Of a stretch of 64,000 nucleotides of DNA, positions 15,812-22,900 are shown piece after piece. The first letter of the stretch is position 1. The number at the start of each line of letters is the position of its first letter. The notes under the pieces are model-generated. The model did no database searches. It saw nothing but the letters and a program-made list of their open reading frames with translations, and was not told the DNA's origin. This DNA comes from Anaerolineae bacterium UTCFX1. Lineage in GTDB: Bacteria; Chloroflexota; Anaerolineae; Anaerolineales; Villigracilaceae. The DNA is taken from positions 62,001 to 126,000 of the forward strand of contig MWTB01000021.1 of the NCBI GenBank assembly GCA_002050275.1. Direction: 5' to 3'. The position numbers were made by a program, and so were the translations under genes.

Positions 15812-16441
15812 ATGAAAAGCGTTAGAAGCACGAAGGATCGCATCCTTGACGCCCTCCATCGGCAGCCCAAGATCAGCATCAACGAACTCGCTGAAGCCGT
15901 AGGCATTAATGCAATTTCCGTTCGTCACCATCTCACTAACCTGACAGCGGAAGGGCTAATCACAGCGGAAGAAGAGCGTCATGGCGTCGGTCGTCCGCGT
16001 CTAATTTACTCACTCACGCAAGATGGGCTGGAGCGTTTCCCGACCAAGTATTTACGCCTCACCACTCGCCTGCTTGCTCAGATGAAAGAGACCTTGTCGG
16101 CGCCCGAGGTCTCCAAGCTGTTCAGCCTGATCGCTGAAGAGATCGCAGACGAGTATTCTGAGCAGATCAAAGACCTCGGCATCGAAGAACGCTTAGTCCT
16201 TATCCAAAAGCTTCTGGCTCAGGAAGGATTTACGGTAGAATGGGAGAAAAAGGGCGCCGAATATCAGATTCATGAAATTACATGCCCCTATTACCAGATC
16301 AGCGCCGCTCATCCAGAAGTTTGCATGGTAGACCAAACGCTCATCTCGAAAATGCTCGCATTACCAGCAAAAAGAACGCAATGCGTTCTCGACGGTAACA
16401 CGCATTGCACATACGTCGTCAGCGCGGGAAGCAGAAACTAA
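15812..16441 (+). CDS. sufR: SufR-like iron-sulfur transcriptional repressor
   Basis: A 209-residue DNA-binding regulator. A winged helix occupies residues about 8-75 (Ile-Asn-Glu-Leu-Ala-Glu-Ala-Val-Gly, then Gly-Val-Gly-Arg-Pro-Arg-Leu-Ile-Tyr, the SufR-type wing). A helical dimerisation region follows. The C-terminal domain carries four Cys: Cys-x12-Cys and, further on, Cys-x7-Cys, as in Fe-S-sensing SufR proteins, though the spacing of the last pair differs from the cyanobacterial form. It is transcribed away from sufC, sharing the operator region, which points to autoregulation and repression of suf when clusters are plentiful. No Shine-Dalgarno is present. Confidence 0.88.
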   Translation: MKSVRSTKDRILDALHRQPKISINELAEAVGINAISVRHHLTNLTAEGLITAEEERHGVGRPRLIYSLTQDGLERFPTKYLRLTTRLLAQMKETLSAPEVSKLFSLIAEEIADEYSEQIKDLGIEERLVLIQKLLAQEGFTVEWEKKGAEYQIHEITCPYYQISAAHPEVCMVDQTLISKMLALPAKRTQCVLDGNTHCTYVVSAGSRN

Positions 16442-16480
16442 CACCCCAGACTTCATACAAGTCTAACATAACGAGGAACA

Positions 16481-16825
16481 ATGACAGCAGAGTCAGTTAA
16501 TGAAATTCAATGGACTATTCACCAAACTCATCCCGAGATCGTTCAACAGGCGCGAGCCAGACTCTCCGAAGTAATCGATCCTGAGATCGGGCTAGACATC
16601 ATTCAACTTGGGCTAGTGCGCGATGTCTCTATTAATAACGGCGTCGCTACCGTCAGAATGATCCTCACTACCCCGTTTTGTCCGTACGGTCCCGCCATGG
16701 TCGAAATGACTAAAGCCAAGGCGTTGGAAGGTCTTGATATGCCCGTCACAATAGAAATGGGCATGGAAATGTGGGACTTCTCGATGATGGAAGACCCATC
16801 CGCGCTGGACTGGGGCATGTACTAG
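16481..16825 (+). CDS. SufT/MIP18-family (DUF59) protein
   Basis: A 114-residue MIP18/DUF59 domain protein. The family core is seen in Val-Ile-Asp-Pro-Glu-Ile-Gly-Leu-Asp-Ile-Ile-Gln-Leu-Gly-Leu-Val and in Thr-Thr-Pro-Phe-Cys-Pro-Tyr-Gly, where the Cys is the reactive residue. SufT-like proteins help mature Fe-S enzymes. It lies 39 bases after sufR, with GAGGAA before the ATG, so the two are probably co-transcribed and the protein belongs functionally with suf. PaaD-like roles are less likely, as no phenylacetate genes are near. Confidence 0.88.
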   Translation: MTAESVNEIQWTIHQTHPEIVQQARARLSEVIDPEIGLDIIQLGLVRDVSINNGVATVRMILTTPFCPYGPAMVEMTKAKALEGLDMPVTIEMGMEMWDFSMMEDPSALDWGMY

Positions 16826-16831
16826 ACGCGT

Positions 16832-16874
16832 GGAATGAAAAGAGCGGCTCGCTGTGAGCCGCTTTTTTCATTCC
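16832..16874. terminator. bidirectional terminator
   Basis: A long perfect stem (GGAATGAAAAGAGCGGCTC with its complement) and a 5-base loop, with a T6 run on the plus strand. It separates the convergent SufT-like and cyclophilin genes. Confidence 0.92.
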
Positions 16875-16887
16875 ATAATGTTGTCTT

Positions 16888-17610
16888 TTATTCTTCCACG
16901 ATCGTTATTGTTTCGATCACATCGCCGACAAAAGATGGGGATAATTCCGGATCGCGACGCGTGATACCATTGACTACATCCATCCCTTCGACGACCTGAC
17001 CAAAAATGGTGTAACCGCCATTCAGAAATTCTGCCGGCGCGAAGGTGATAAAGAATTGACTGCCGTTGGTATTTCGACCAGCGTTCGCCATAGCGACCAC
17101 GCCCGCCTTGTCGAACTTCAGATCGCTGTCTTCGTTGTCAAACGCGTATCCAGGATCGCCCATACCGGTGCCAGTCGGGTCGCCGCCTTGCGCCATAAAA
17201 CCATCAAGCACACGGTGAAATGTTACGCCGTCAAAATATCCGTCGCGCGCGAGAAAAACAAAACTATTCACCGCGAGGGGCGCTTTATCCGGGAAAAGCT
17301 GAATGGTAAACTCTCCGCCCTTCTCCATCTTGACCGTTGCAAAATATTTCTTTGCCAGGTCAATCGTCATAGGCGGATAGACTGAGTAACGCTTCACAGT
17401 ATTTCCCTCCTCCAACGACGCTTCCGTCGCGGCAGGAAGCGCGGAAGTTACAGGCTCAAGATTCGGCGAGCGTTCGCTATTGAGGAACATATACCCAAGC
17501 AACGCCAACGCGATCACAATAACTCCTCCGCCAAGCAGTCTAATTCGCCGCTGCGTCCTTTGCATTTGCAACTCTTGCAATCGTTCCTCGATCTTCTTCT
17601 TATTTGCCAT
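16888..17610 (-). CDS. membrane-anchored peptidyl-prolyl isomerase (cyclophilin)
   Basis: A 240-residue cyclophilin-type PPIase. A Lys/Glu-rich N-terminus is followed by one membrane segment (about residues 23-45), then a linker and a cyclophilin domain from about residue 90. Family motifs are Phe-His-Arg-Val, [13 protein letters not shown] and Asn-Gly-Ser-Gln-Phe-Phe-Ile-Thr. The domain should lie outside the membrane and help fold exported proteins. The start at 17610 follows GGAGA; the frame is open for 17 more codons. A soluble homologue is encoded at 61400. Confidence 0.9.
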   Translation of the reverse strand: MANKKKIEERLQELQMQRTQRRIRLLGGGVIVIALALLGYMFLNSERSPNLEPVTSALPAATEASLEEGNTVKRYSVYPPMTIDLAKKYFATVKMEKGGEFTIQLFPDKAPLAVNSFVFLARDGYFDGVTFHRVLDGFMAQGGDPTGTGMGDPGYAFDNEDSDLKFDKAGVVAMANAGRNTNGSQFFITFAPAEFLNGGYTIFGQVVEGMDVVNGITRRDPELSPSFVGDVIETITIVEE

Positions 17611-17702
17611 AGTTCTTTTCTCCATAGGTGAAATGATCGCACCGCTCAAAGGCGCAACCAATGCGACGATTCTAGCACATTCGTCAAGGAATATAATTGG
17701 GT

Positions 17703-17730
17703 TTGACCTTCAGCTTTTCCCTGCTACAAT
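17703..17730 (+). promoter_or_regulatory. promoter of the DUF2007/acyl-CoA dehydrogenase operon
   Basis: TTGACC (17703-17708), a 16-base spacer and TACAAT (17725-17730), about 50 bases before the first ATG. Confidence 0.7.
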
Positions 17731-17779
17731 GTAAGCGCGAGACAGAAGAAACATATTCACGTCAAACTGGAGGCAAACG

Positions 17780-18019
17780 ATGAGCGAAGAATTGAAATGG
17801 GAATTGCTTACCGAAATCCAAGGGCGCTGGGAAGCCGACATCGTCAAAGCCATGCTCGACAGCAACGGCATCGAATCGGAACTGTTTCAAGAATCGGTCG
17901 GCTCACTTTATCCCACATCGTTAGATATGCTGGGACGCGTGCAAATTTTCGTGGCGAAAACAGACGCGGAAGCCGCGCGCAAATTAATGGAAGAGTATAA
18001 CCATAACCTGGAGCGTTAA
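17780..18019 (+). CDS. DUF2007-family small protein
   Basis: A 79-residue cytosolic protein of the DUF2007 (putative signal-transducing) type. It has a Thr-Glu-Ile-Gln-Gly-Arg-Trp-Glu-Ala-Asp-Ile-Val-Lys-Ala-Met-Leu-Asp start, then Gly-Ile-Glu-Ser-Glu-Leu and a terminal Val-Ala-Lys-Thr-Asp-Ala-Glu-Ala-Ala-Arg helix. These small alpha-beta domains resemble the PII fold, but their role is unknown. GGAGG precedes the ATG. The acyl-CoA dehydrogenase ATG follows the stop with no gap, so the two are translationally coupled. Confidence 0.75.
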   Translation: MSEELKWELLTEIQGRWEADIVKAMLDSNGIESELFQESVGSLYPTSLDMLGRVQIFVAKTDAEAARKLMEEYNHNLER

Positions 18020-19171
18020 ATGGACTTCGATCTAACTCAAGAACAAAAAGCGTGGCAAAAGACCGTCCATGAATTCGTCGCCAAAGAAGTGCGTCCTAAA
18101 GCGCGCGAAGTGGACGCCGCCAGCGAGTTCAACTGGGACGCGACGCGCAAGATGGGTCCGCTTGGATTACTGGGACTCAATATCCCTGAAACTTACGGCG
18201 GCGCGGGAGTGGATTCGATCAGCGCGGCGATCGCGCTGGAAGAACTTGGCTGGGGCTGCGGCTCAACCGCGTTGGCAATTGCCGCACATAACGGGTTGGG
18301 CTCAACTCCGATCGTCCTCTACGGGAACGAATCTTTAAAGCAAACATGGCTTCCGCTTGTATCAAGCGGAAAGAATAAGCTCGCCGCATTGGCGCTCACC
18401 GAACCCGGCGCGGGGTCCGATCTGCAAGGCGGCGTAACCACGAGAGCGGTCAAAGACGGGAATGAGTGGGTCATCAACGGCGCGAAGATGTGGTGCACAA
18501 ACGCTTCCATTGCGGAGTACATCATCACGCTCGTCCGCACGGACCCACAAGGCGGTTCGCATTCGCTGAGTCAGATTCTCGCACCGACAAACTCCAAAGG
18601 ACTCAAGATCGGTCCCGCTGAAAAGAAAATGGGGTTACACGGCTCTCCTACCCACGCCGTCACTTATGAAGACGTGCGCGTGCCGCTTGACAACTTAATC
18701 GGCGAAGAGGGCAAAGGATTGCAACAAACGCTCGCTACGCTCGACGGCGGGCGCGTTGGAATTGCAGCGATCTCGATCGGCATGGCGCAAGCCGCCTTTG
18801 AATATGCGCTCGAGTATGCTCGCGAACGTAAAGCTTTCGGAAAGCCTATCGCCGAACAACAAGCTATTCAGTGGATGTTGGCGGACGCAGCAACCGAAAT
18901 CGAACTCGCGCGCACCATGCTGTATAAATCCGCATGGCTTAAAGAGCAAGGACGATCGTACGGCAAAGAAGCCGCCATGGCTAAGTTATTTGCCACCGAA
19001 ATGGCTGAGCGTGTTTGCCGCAACGCAATACAAATTCACGGCGGTTACGGCTACTCAAGCGAATATCCCATCGAGCGCATCTATCGCGACGTTCGGCTGA
19101 TGACAATCGGAGAAGGCACGAGTGAGATTCAGCGCATGGTCATTGCAAGGCGCTTACTGGCGGGAGAATAA
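18020..19171 (+). CDS. acyl-CoA dehydrogenase (short/branched-chain type)
   Basis: A 383-residue FAD enzyme that introduces the alpha-beta double bond in acyl-CoA esters. N-terminal helical, middle beta (Ala-Leu-Thr-Glu-Pro-Gly-Ala-Gly-Ser-Asp) and C-terminal helical domains are all present. FAD contacts are seen in Arg-Lys-Ala-Phe-Gly-Lys-Pro-Ile, and Gln-Ile-His-Gly-Gly-Tyr-Gly-Tyr precedes the Gly-Glu-Gly-Thr-Ser-Glu-Ile-Gln-Arg end motif that carries the usual catalytic Glu. No exact substrate can be given. It follows the DUF2007 gene directly. A second, distinct paralogue lies at 26470. Confidence 0.94.
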   Translation: MDFDLTQEQKAWQKTVHEFVAKEVRPKAREVDAASEFNWDATRKMGPLGLLGLNIPETYGGAGVDSISAAIALEELGWGCGSTALAIAAHNGLGSTPIVLYGNESLKQTWLPLVSSGKNKLAALALTEPGAGSDLQGGVTTRAVKDGNEWVINGAKMWCTNASIAEYIITLVRTDPQGGSHSLSQILAPTNSKGLKIGPAEKKMGLHGSPTHAVTYEDVRVPLDNLIGEEGKGLQQTLATLDGGRVGIAAISIGMAQAAFEYALEYARERKAFGKPIAEQQAIQWMLADAATEIELARTMLYKSAWLKEQGRSYGKEAAMAKLFATEMAERVCRNAIQIHGGYGYSSEYPIERIYRDVRLMTIGEGTSEIQRMVIARRLLAGE

Positions 19172-19203
19172 ATTCGCGCCCAACATTAAACGATGGAAAC
19201 TCC

Positions 19204-19235
19204 GAATAGGCGCAGTCTATAGACTGCGCCTATTC
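19204..19235. terminator. 32-bp perfect palindrome acting as a convergent terminator
   Basis: A 16-bp arm and its exact complement meet without a spacer. The comEA-like stop codon (19230-19232) lies inside the right arm and the acyl-CoA dehydrogenase gene ends 33 bases to the left. T-runs are weak, so termination is probable but not proven. Confidence 0.65.
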
Positions 19236-19796
19236 ATCTACCGTGATCAAATCTTCCAAGCGTTCGAACAGCGCGGGGCCAATTCCTGAAACGTCCATAA
19301 TTTCCGTAATATCTAAGAAATCCCCGTTCTCTTCTCTATAATCAATAATCCTTTGCGCTAACGCGGGTCCAATGCCGGGCAACGCATCCAGCTCAAACAA
19401 GGACGCTGTATTGATATTAACCAGGTCTGCGTTCGACGTATTCGCCGCGTCAGCTTCGTCGGTAGAAATTACCAACGACGCACCCTCGCCGAATGGTATT
19501 TCGATCCGCTCACCGTCTTCTACGCGGCGCGCCAGATTAACTTTCTCTTTATTCGCTTCAGCAAGGAAACCGCCAGCGGCAGAGACGGCGTCTTGCACGC
19601 GCGCGCCGCGCGGAAGCGCGTACACTCCAGGACGCGGCACTGCGCCGGCGATCTGCACAACGATCGGCGCCTCGGTGGGAACAGGACGCAACGTCACAGC
19701 CTGACCGCTCGGCGCGCGCGCCGACACCCAAATCAACGCGGCGACGAATAGCCCAAACAGTATTCCCGAAACGATATACAAAATGGATTTAAGCAT
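19230..19796 (-). CDS. ComEA-like helix-hairpin-helix protein
   Basis: A 188-residue protein with one N-terminal membrane segment (about residues 5-27). An SLBB domain follows (Val-Val-Val-Gln-Ile-Ala-Gly-Ala-Val-Pro-Arg-Pro-Gly-Val-Tyr, residues about 44-105). The C-terminal (HhH)2 domain (Val-Asn-Ile-Asn-Thr-Ala, Leu-Pro-Gly-Ile-Gly, Val-Ser-Gly-Ile-Gly) is the ComEA architecture, in which the extracellular HhH domain binds incoming DNA during competence. No comEC or comF is seen nearby, so a role in DNA uptake is likely from the family but not supported by context. The stop codon lies in the terminator palindrome. Confidence 0.88.
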   Translation of the reverse strand: MLKSILYIVSGILFGLFVAALIWVSARAPSGQAVTLRPVPTEAPIVVQIAGAVPRPGVYALPRGARVQDAVSAAGGFLAEANKEKVNLARRVEDGERIEIPFGEGASLVISTDEADAANTSNADLVNINTASLFELDALPGIGPALAQRIIDYREENGDFLDITEIMDVSGIGPALFERLEDLITVDE

Positions 19797-19844
19797 ACGC
19801 GCCGCCAGTTATTTTATTGTAACTTCTTCGCCTACAGACGAAAG

Positions 19845-20468
19845 TTAGATCGCGCCTGCCGCAACGACAATAATAAACGTCGCAATAAACCAATGGATCA
19901 GAAACGGATAGAGGAAGGATTTCGTCCTCCAAGCCACCCAGCCAAAAGCAAAACCGCCGAAGATCGTAGACAGCGTTTCTACTTCGGGTTTGCCGTTGTG
20001 CATCAGCGCAAAAGGGACTGCTTGCAACCACAACGCTTCCGCTCCGAATTTTCGGGCGTAGCCGAACAGAATCCAGCCGCGAAAGATAAACTCCCAGCCG
20101 AGCAGGTCAAGGAAAGTCGTCCACGGCAAGCCGCTTACATACGGTTGATAATACTTACGCATTGCCTCGGCGCCGCTTCCAAGAAAATAAATTACGGGGG
20201 TCATTATGGAAACGCCGATAACAACGATGAGCAATCCCGCCTTCCAGTCGCCTACTCCAAATCCGTATTCTTTCGGATCCTCGTGAAAAACGAGCACGAT
20301 GAAAATTAGCGGTGCGATTAAATAAAGAACGACGCGAAACCAATGCCCAAGTTGATTATACAAAAACTGACGGTGATAGAAATCCGCCATGAACAGGAGC
20401 GTCGAGACGACCGTTATTGTTACGATCTTCCAGTTAAATTTGAGGCGTTCGCCGAAGAGATAATTCAT
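19845..20468 (-). CDS. CPBP-family intramembrane metalloprotease
   Basis: A 207-residue polytopic membrane protein of the CPBP (Abi, Rce1-like) family. The conserved motifs are Gly-Trp-Glu-Phe-Ile-Phe-Arg-Gly, a His in Pro-Phe-Ala-Leu-Met-His-Asn, and the terminal Phe-Leu-Ile-His-Trp-Phe. The usual Glu-Glu pair of motif 1 is Trp-Glu here, as in some active members. Such proteins cleave prenylated or membrane substrates, or mediate bacteriocin immunity. The ATG at 20468 is preferred over a TTG three codons upstream; neither has a clear Shine-Dalgarno. It follows the GT-C gene by 9 bases and is likely co-transcribed. Confidence 0.85.
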   Translation of the reverse strand: MNYLFGERLKFNWKIVTITVVSTLLFMADFYHRQFLYNQLGHWFRVVLYLIAPLIFIVLVFHEDPKEYGFGVGDWKAGLLIVVIGVSIMTPVIYFLGSGAEAMRKYYQPYVSGLPWTTFLDLLGWEFIFRGWILFGYARKFGAEALWLQAVPFALMHNGKPEVETLSTIFGGFAFGWVAWRTKSFLYPFLIHWFIATFIIVVAAGAI

Positions 20469-20477
20469 AGTGGACAA

Positions 20478-21956
20478 TCAGTAGGGGAAATAAGATTGAT
20501 TTCCGTTCGGACCGAGCAGTTGTGTAATTTTATCCCAATCGCGGATGAGTTCGCCCCCCCAGTTAGCTGCCAGAAGAACAGCGCAAAGAATTGAAAGGAT
20601 TATAAGAATTTTTCCCGATCTCGCTTCGTTCCAACGATCAGACAATGCCTTGAAACCGTTCGTCCAGAATAGAACCGATAAAATAGCAAAGTATGGGACA
20701 AGCGCAAGATGGAAACGATCTTCCGCGAGAATAAATATATGAGGGAAGATGTAAAGAGCAAACAATAGAGCCAACAGGCAAGTTCGCAAATTCCAACGGA
20801 GGAGCGACAGCCCCAGCGCGGCGGAGATGGAAATGATCACAAACGGCAAAAGCAAAATCACAGCGATCGTCAATAAGAGCGGAAGAGGGATAAAACCAAG
20901 AAGATCGTTACCGTAAAAATATGCCAACGCTCGCTTTTCTAATCCAAAGAAGAAACCAAGCCGGCTGACTGCCAACGGAATAAACCTTTCAGGTTGCGCT
21001 TTTATAAATTCAATCGCTTTCTCCGTTCCGACTTTATCGCGTTCGGCGTCGTCAAGGATGGGAAGCAAATCCAGCGAGGGCCCGAATACAAACGAACCGT
21101 TGCCTTGCGGATGATAGCCGAGATACAAGTTGTATCCCATCGAAGTCTCAATTCCCGTCAATTTGCCGTGTAAAAGCGAATTACGAACAATCCATGGAAC
21201 GACGAGGAAGAAAAAAGCCAAGGCTGCTAGGATGGCTCGTCTGCCATGCACATAAATTAGCAGGCAAAAAGCGGCAAGAGCAAATACGAGAACAACCGAA
21301 CGCGTAAGGACAACAAGGGCAAGGAAGATTCCAGAGAGCAGAAAATGAAGAACAGAAGGAACTTCTAAAGAAGAAAGCAGCAGGAGGAAAGAGGCGAGTA
21401 GAAGGACAAAGAACAGATTCTCGGTTCCTAACCCAAGCGGATAGACGAGTAGAAGAGGATAAGCGGCGATAAGCCAAGCGGAAATCCTCGCTATTTTCTC
21501 CGCCGCCTTTCCTCTTCCGTCTTTTGCTGCAAAATAGAAAGAGGAGAGAGGGAAGAGCTTCTTCGCCGTCCAATACGTCAGCGGGGCAAGCGGCGCGCCT
21601 AAAAGAATCGCCTGCGCCAAACGAGCGGCGAAGAAACGCGAAGCGTCAATTCCATTGATAAAGTAAACAATTGCAAGAAAGGCAGGATACAACGGCGCAC
21701 GAAACGAAGTGCGAATGCCGAGGGTAGGATCATATTCTCGAGCGGTAGACAGGTCGAAGCTCACGAAAGGCGCGAGTTGAGCCAGATCCGCTTCGGCGTA
21801 CCAGCGAAATCCATGCCCTTGTGCGAGACTGCGCGCAAGCATGTCATATTGAAACATGTCGTCGAGCCCAATGCCCAACCCGTGCGCGGCGAAGACAGGA
21901 AGAATTCGCAAGATGAGGGCGATAAGATAGATTTTGAATGCGAAAGATTTAAACAT
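20478..21956 (-). CDS. GT-C type membrane glycosyltransferase-like protein
   Basis: A 492-residue protein with about eleven membrane helices. The first outer loop holds Gly-Leu-Asp-Asp-Met-Phe-Gln-Tyr-Asp-Met-Leu-Ala-Arg-Ser-Leu, the acidic motif expected of GT-C (ArnT/PMT-like) glycosyltransferases that use polyprenyl-phosphate sugars. Substrate and product are unknown. The ATG at 21956 comes straight after the inverted repeat at 21957-21992; a GTG nine codons upstream would start inside that hairpin. No Shine-Dalgarno is visible for either, so the start is uncertain. Confidence 0.8.
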   Translation of the reverse strand: MFKSFAFKIYLIALILRILPVFAAHGLGIGLDDMFQYDMLARSLAQGHGFRWYAEADLAQLAPFVSFDLSTAREYDPTLGIRTSFRAPLYPAFLAIVYFINGIDASRFFAARLAQAILLGAPLAPLTYWTAKKLFPLSSFYFAAKDGRGKAAEKIARISAWLIAAYPLLLVYPLGLGTENLFFVLLLASFLLLLSSLEVPSVLHFLLSGIFLALVVLTRSVVLVFALAAFCLLIYVHGRRAILAALAFFFLVVPWIVRNSLLHGKLTGIETSMGYNLYLGYHPQGNGSFVFGPSLDLLPILDDAERDKVGTEKAIEFIKAQPERFIPLAVSRLGFFFGLEKRALAYFYGNDLLGFIPLPLLLTIAVILLLPFVIISISAALGLSLLRWNLRTCLLALLFALYIFPHIFILAEDRFHLALVPYFAILSVLFWTNGFKALSDRWNEARSGKILIILSILCAVLLAANWGGELIRDWDKITQLLGPNGNQSYFPY

Positions 21957-21992
21957 AAACGGGTTGCGCAAATTGTATCGCACAACCCGTTT
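21957..21992 (-). terminator. hairpin between SET gene and GT-C gene
   Basis: AAACGGGTTG (21957-21966) and CAACCCGTTT (21983-21992) form the core of a stem with a further GC/GC extension. It follows the SET-gene stop by 5 bases and ends in TTT just before the next gene's ATG, so it probably ends or attenuates transcription at this junction. Confidence 0.65.
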
Positions 21993-21996
21993 TAAA

Positions 21997-22524
21997 CTAA
22001 GCGGCGACCGCTTTTAATATGAGCGCTTCGATGCGCCGTGCGAGATAGGGCATATAATAACCGCGATATTTTTCCCATAATTCAGGGATGGACCAATCTG
22101 TTCCTTTCACGATCCCGCGACAGTTTACGTCGCCGCAGCGACAGGCAAATTCATCATAGTCCGAGCCGTCGCACATGGCATAATCAAAATTGAGTTCTTC
22201 GCCCGCGCGGATGTCGCGCATAGCGACCAAGCCAATCTGCCCGGTGAAACCCACATTCGGCTCGCACGAATGATTGAAGCAATCGGTCGGTTCGAGCGGA
22301 AGCGGCGCTTCAAGATAGAAACCCTCCTCGATTTGAAGAATACGCTGCGTGAACGATTCCATCGTCGGGTCGAGTTCGGATTCCGCGACAATGCGCCCAC
22401 CCCACAAGCAGACTAATTCGCCTTTCTTGATCGGCTCGCGAGCGAACACGCCGTGTCCGCCTTTCTCTTCGAACGTTCCTGAGTCGCATTTGGGGTTGAG
22501 ATAAGAATAAAATTGTCCGGTCAT
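21997..22524 (-). CDS. SET-domain protein (putative lysine methyltransferase)
   Basis: A 175-residue SET-domain protein. The signature motifs are present: Gly-Gly-His-Gly-Val-Phe-Ala, Phe-Asn-His-Ser-Cys-Glu-Pro-Asn-Val for SAM binding, Gly-Glu-Glu-Leu-Asn-Phe-Asp-Tyr-Ala with the catalytic Tyr, and a post-SET-like Cys-Arg-Cys-Gly-x3-Cys-Arg-Gly zinc site. Bacterial SET proteins methylate lysines of ribosomal, nucleoid or effector targets. The target here is unknown; the Lys-rich protein at 11401 is a speculative candidate. AAAGGAAAG precedes the ATG. A promoter at 22798-22825 gives a leader of about 265 bases with strong predicted structure. Confidence 0.87.
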   Translation of the reverse strand: MTGQFYSYLNPKCDSGTFEEKGGHGVFAREPIKKGELVCLWGGRIVAESELDPTMESFTQRILQIEEGFYLEAPLPLEPTDCFNHSCEPNVGFTGQIGLVAMRDIRAGEELNFDYAMCDGSDYDEFACRCGDVNCRGIVKGTDWSIPELWEKYRGYYMPYLARRIEALILKAVAA

Positions 22525-22544
22525 TCTTTCCTTTCGTAACTAGA

Positions 22545-22688
22545 GGGCGTTTCGCCCAAGATGATGCTTTGACGCCGCGCGCCAAAGAAACAAAAACAGT
22601 CAAAGCACAACAGCTCCAAACCACTGTGTTGACTGCGATTGCCTTAAGCAGTCCCGCCGCCTCACCAATGGAAATCGGAGGGCGGCGG
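22545..22688 (-). ncRNA. candidate structured 5' leader of the SET-domain gene
   Basis: Consecutive complementary arms read along this stretch: GGGCG/CGCCC (22545-22557), TGCTTTGAC/GTCAAAGCA (22565-22573 with 22599-22607), CAACA/TGTTG (22608-22612 with 22627-22631), GACTGC/GCAGTC (22631-22636 with 22648-22653) and CCGCCGCC/GGCGGCGG (22654-22661 with 22681-22688). Five adjacent stems within 144 bases suggest a folded RNA. I placed it on the minus strand because a minus-strand promoter lies upstream and the SET gene starts 21 bases downstream. No known riboswitch or tmRNA was recognised. Confidence 0.4.
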
Positions 22689-22900
22689 AAGCCAGATTTT
22701 ATTCGTGGCGTAAGTTATAGAATTGGCACAAGTATCTCTTCATTCACACTCGTGCGAGTCGTTAGAATGTCAACGCTCCTTTTAGAATATCGGCGCAATT
22801 TTAATAGAGATTGGCGTATTGTCAATATTTTTAAGAAGGGAATTTCGCTGGATTCAAAATCGCTTCACGCTTACCGAGAAACCAATTTGCCCACGCAGAC
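22689..22900. other. intergenic stretch without a supported gene
   Basis: Apart from the minus-strand promoter at 22798-22825 and a second TTGACA at 22773-22768 without a good -10 partner, I see nothing here. A 111-codon plus-strand frame across 22569-22904 lacks a ribosome-binding site and any family features. Confidence 0.5.
22798..22825 (-). promoter_or_regulatory. predicted promoter upstream of the SET gene
   Basis: On the minus strand TTGACA (22825-22820), a 16-base spacer and TAAAAT (22803-22798). Confidence 0.55.

Noticed and set aside
22310-22624. 104-codon minus-strand frame overlapping the SET gene start
   Set aside because: Mostly out of frame within the SET gene; composition not protein-like and no ribosome-binding site.
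22560-22690. Possible tmRNA, suggested by CCGCCGCCTCACCA-like sequence
   Set aside because: No tRNA-like acceptor and T-arm pairing and no tag reading frame ending in Ala-Ala were found on either strand; kept only as a structured leader candidate.
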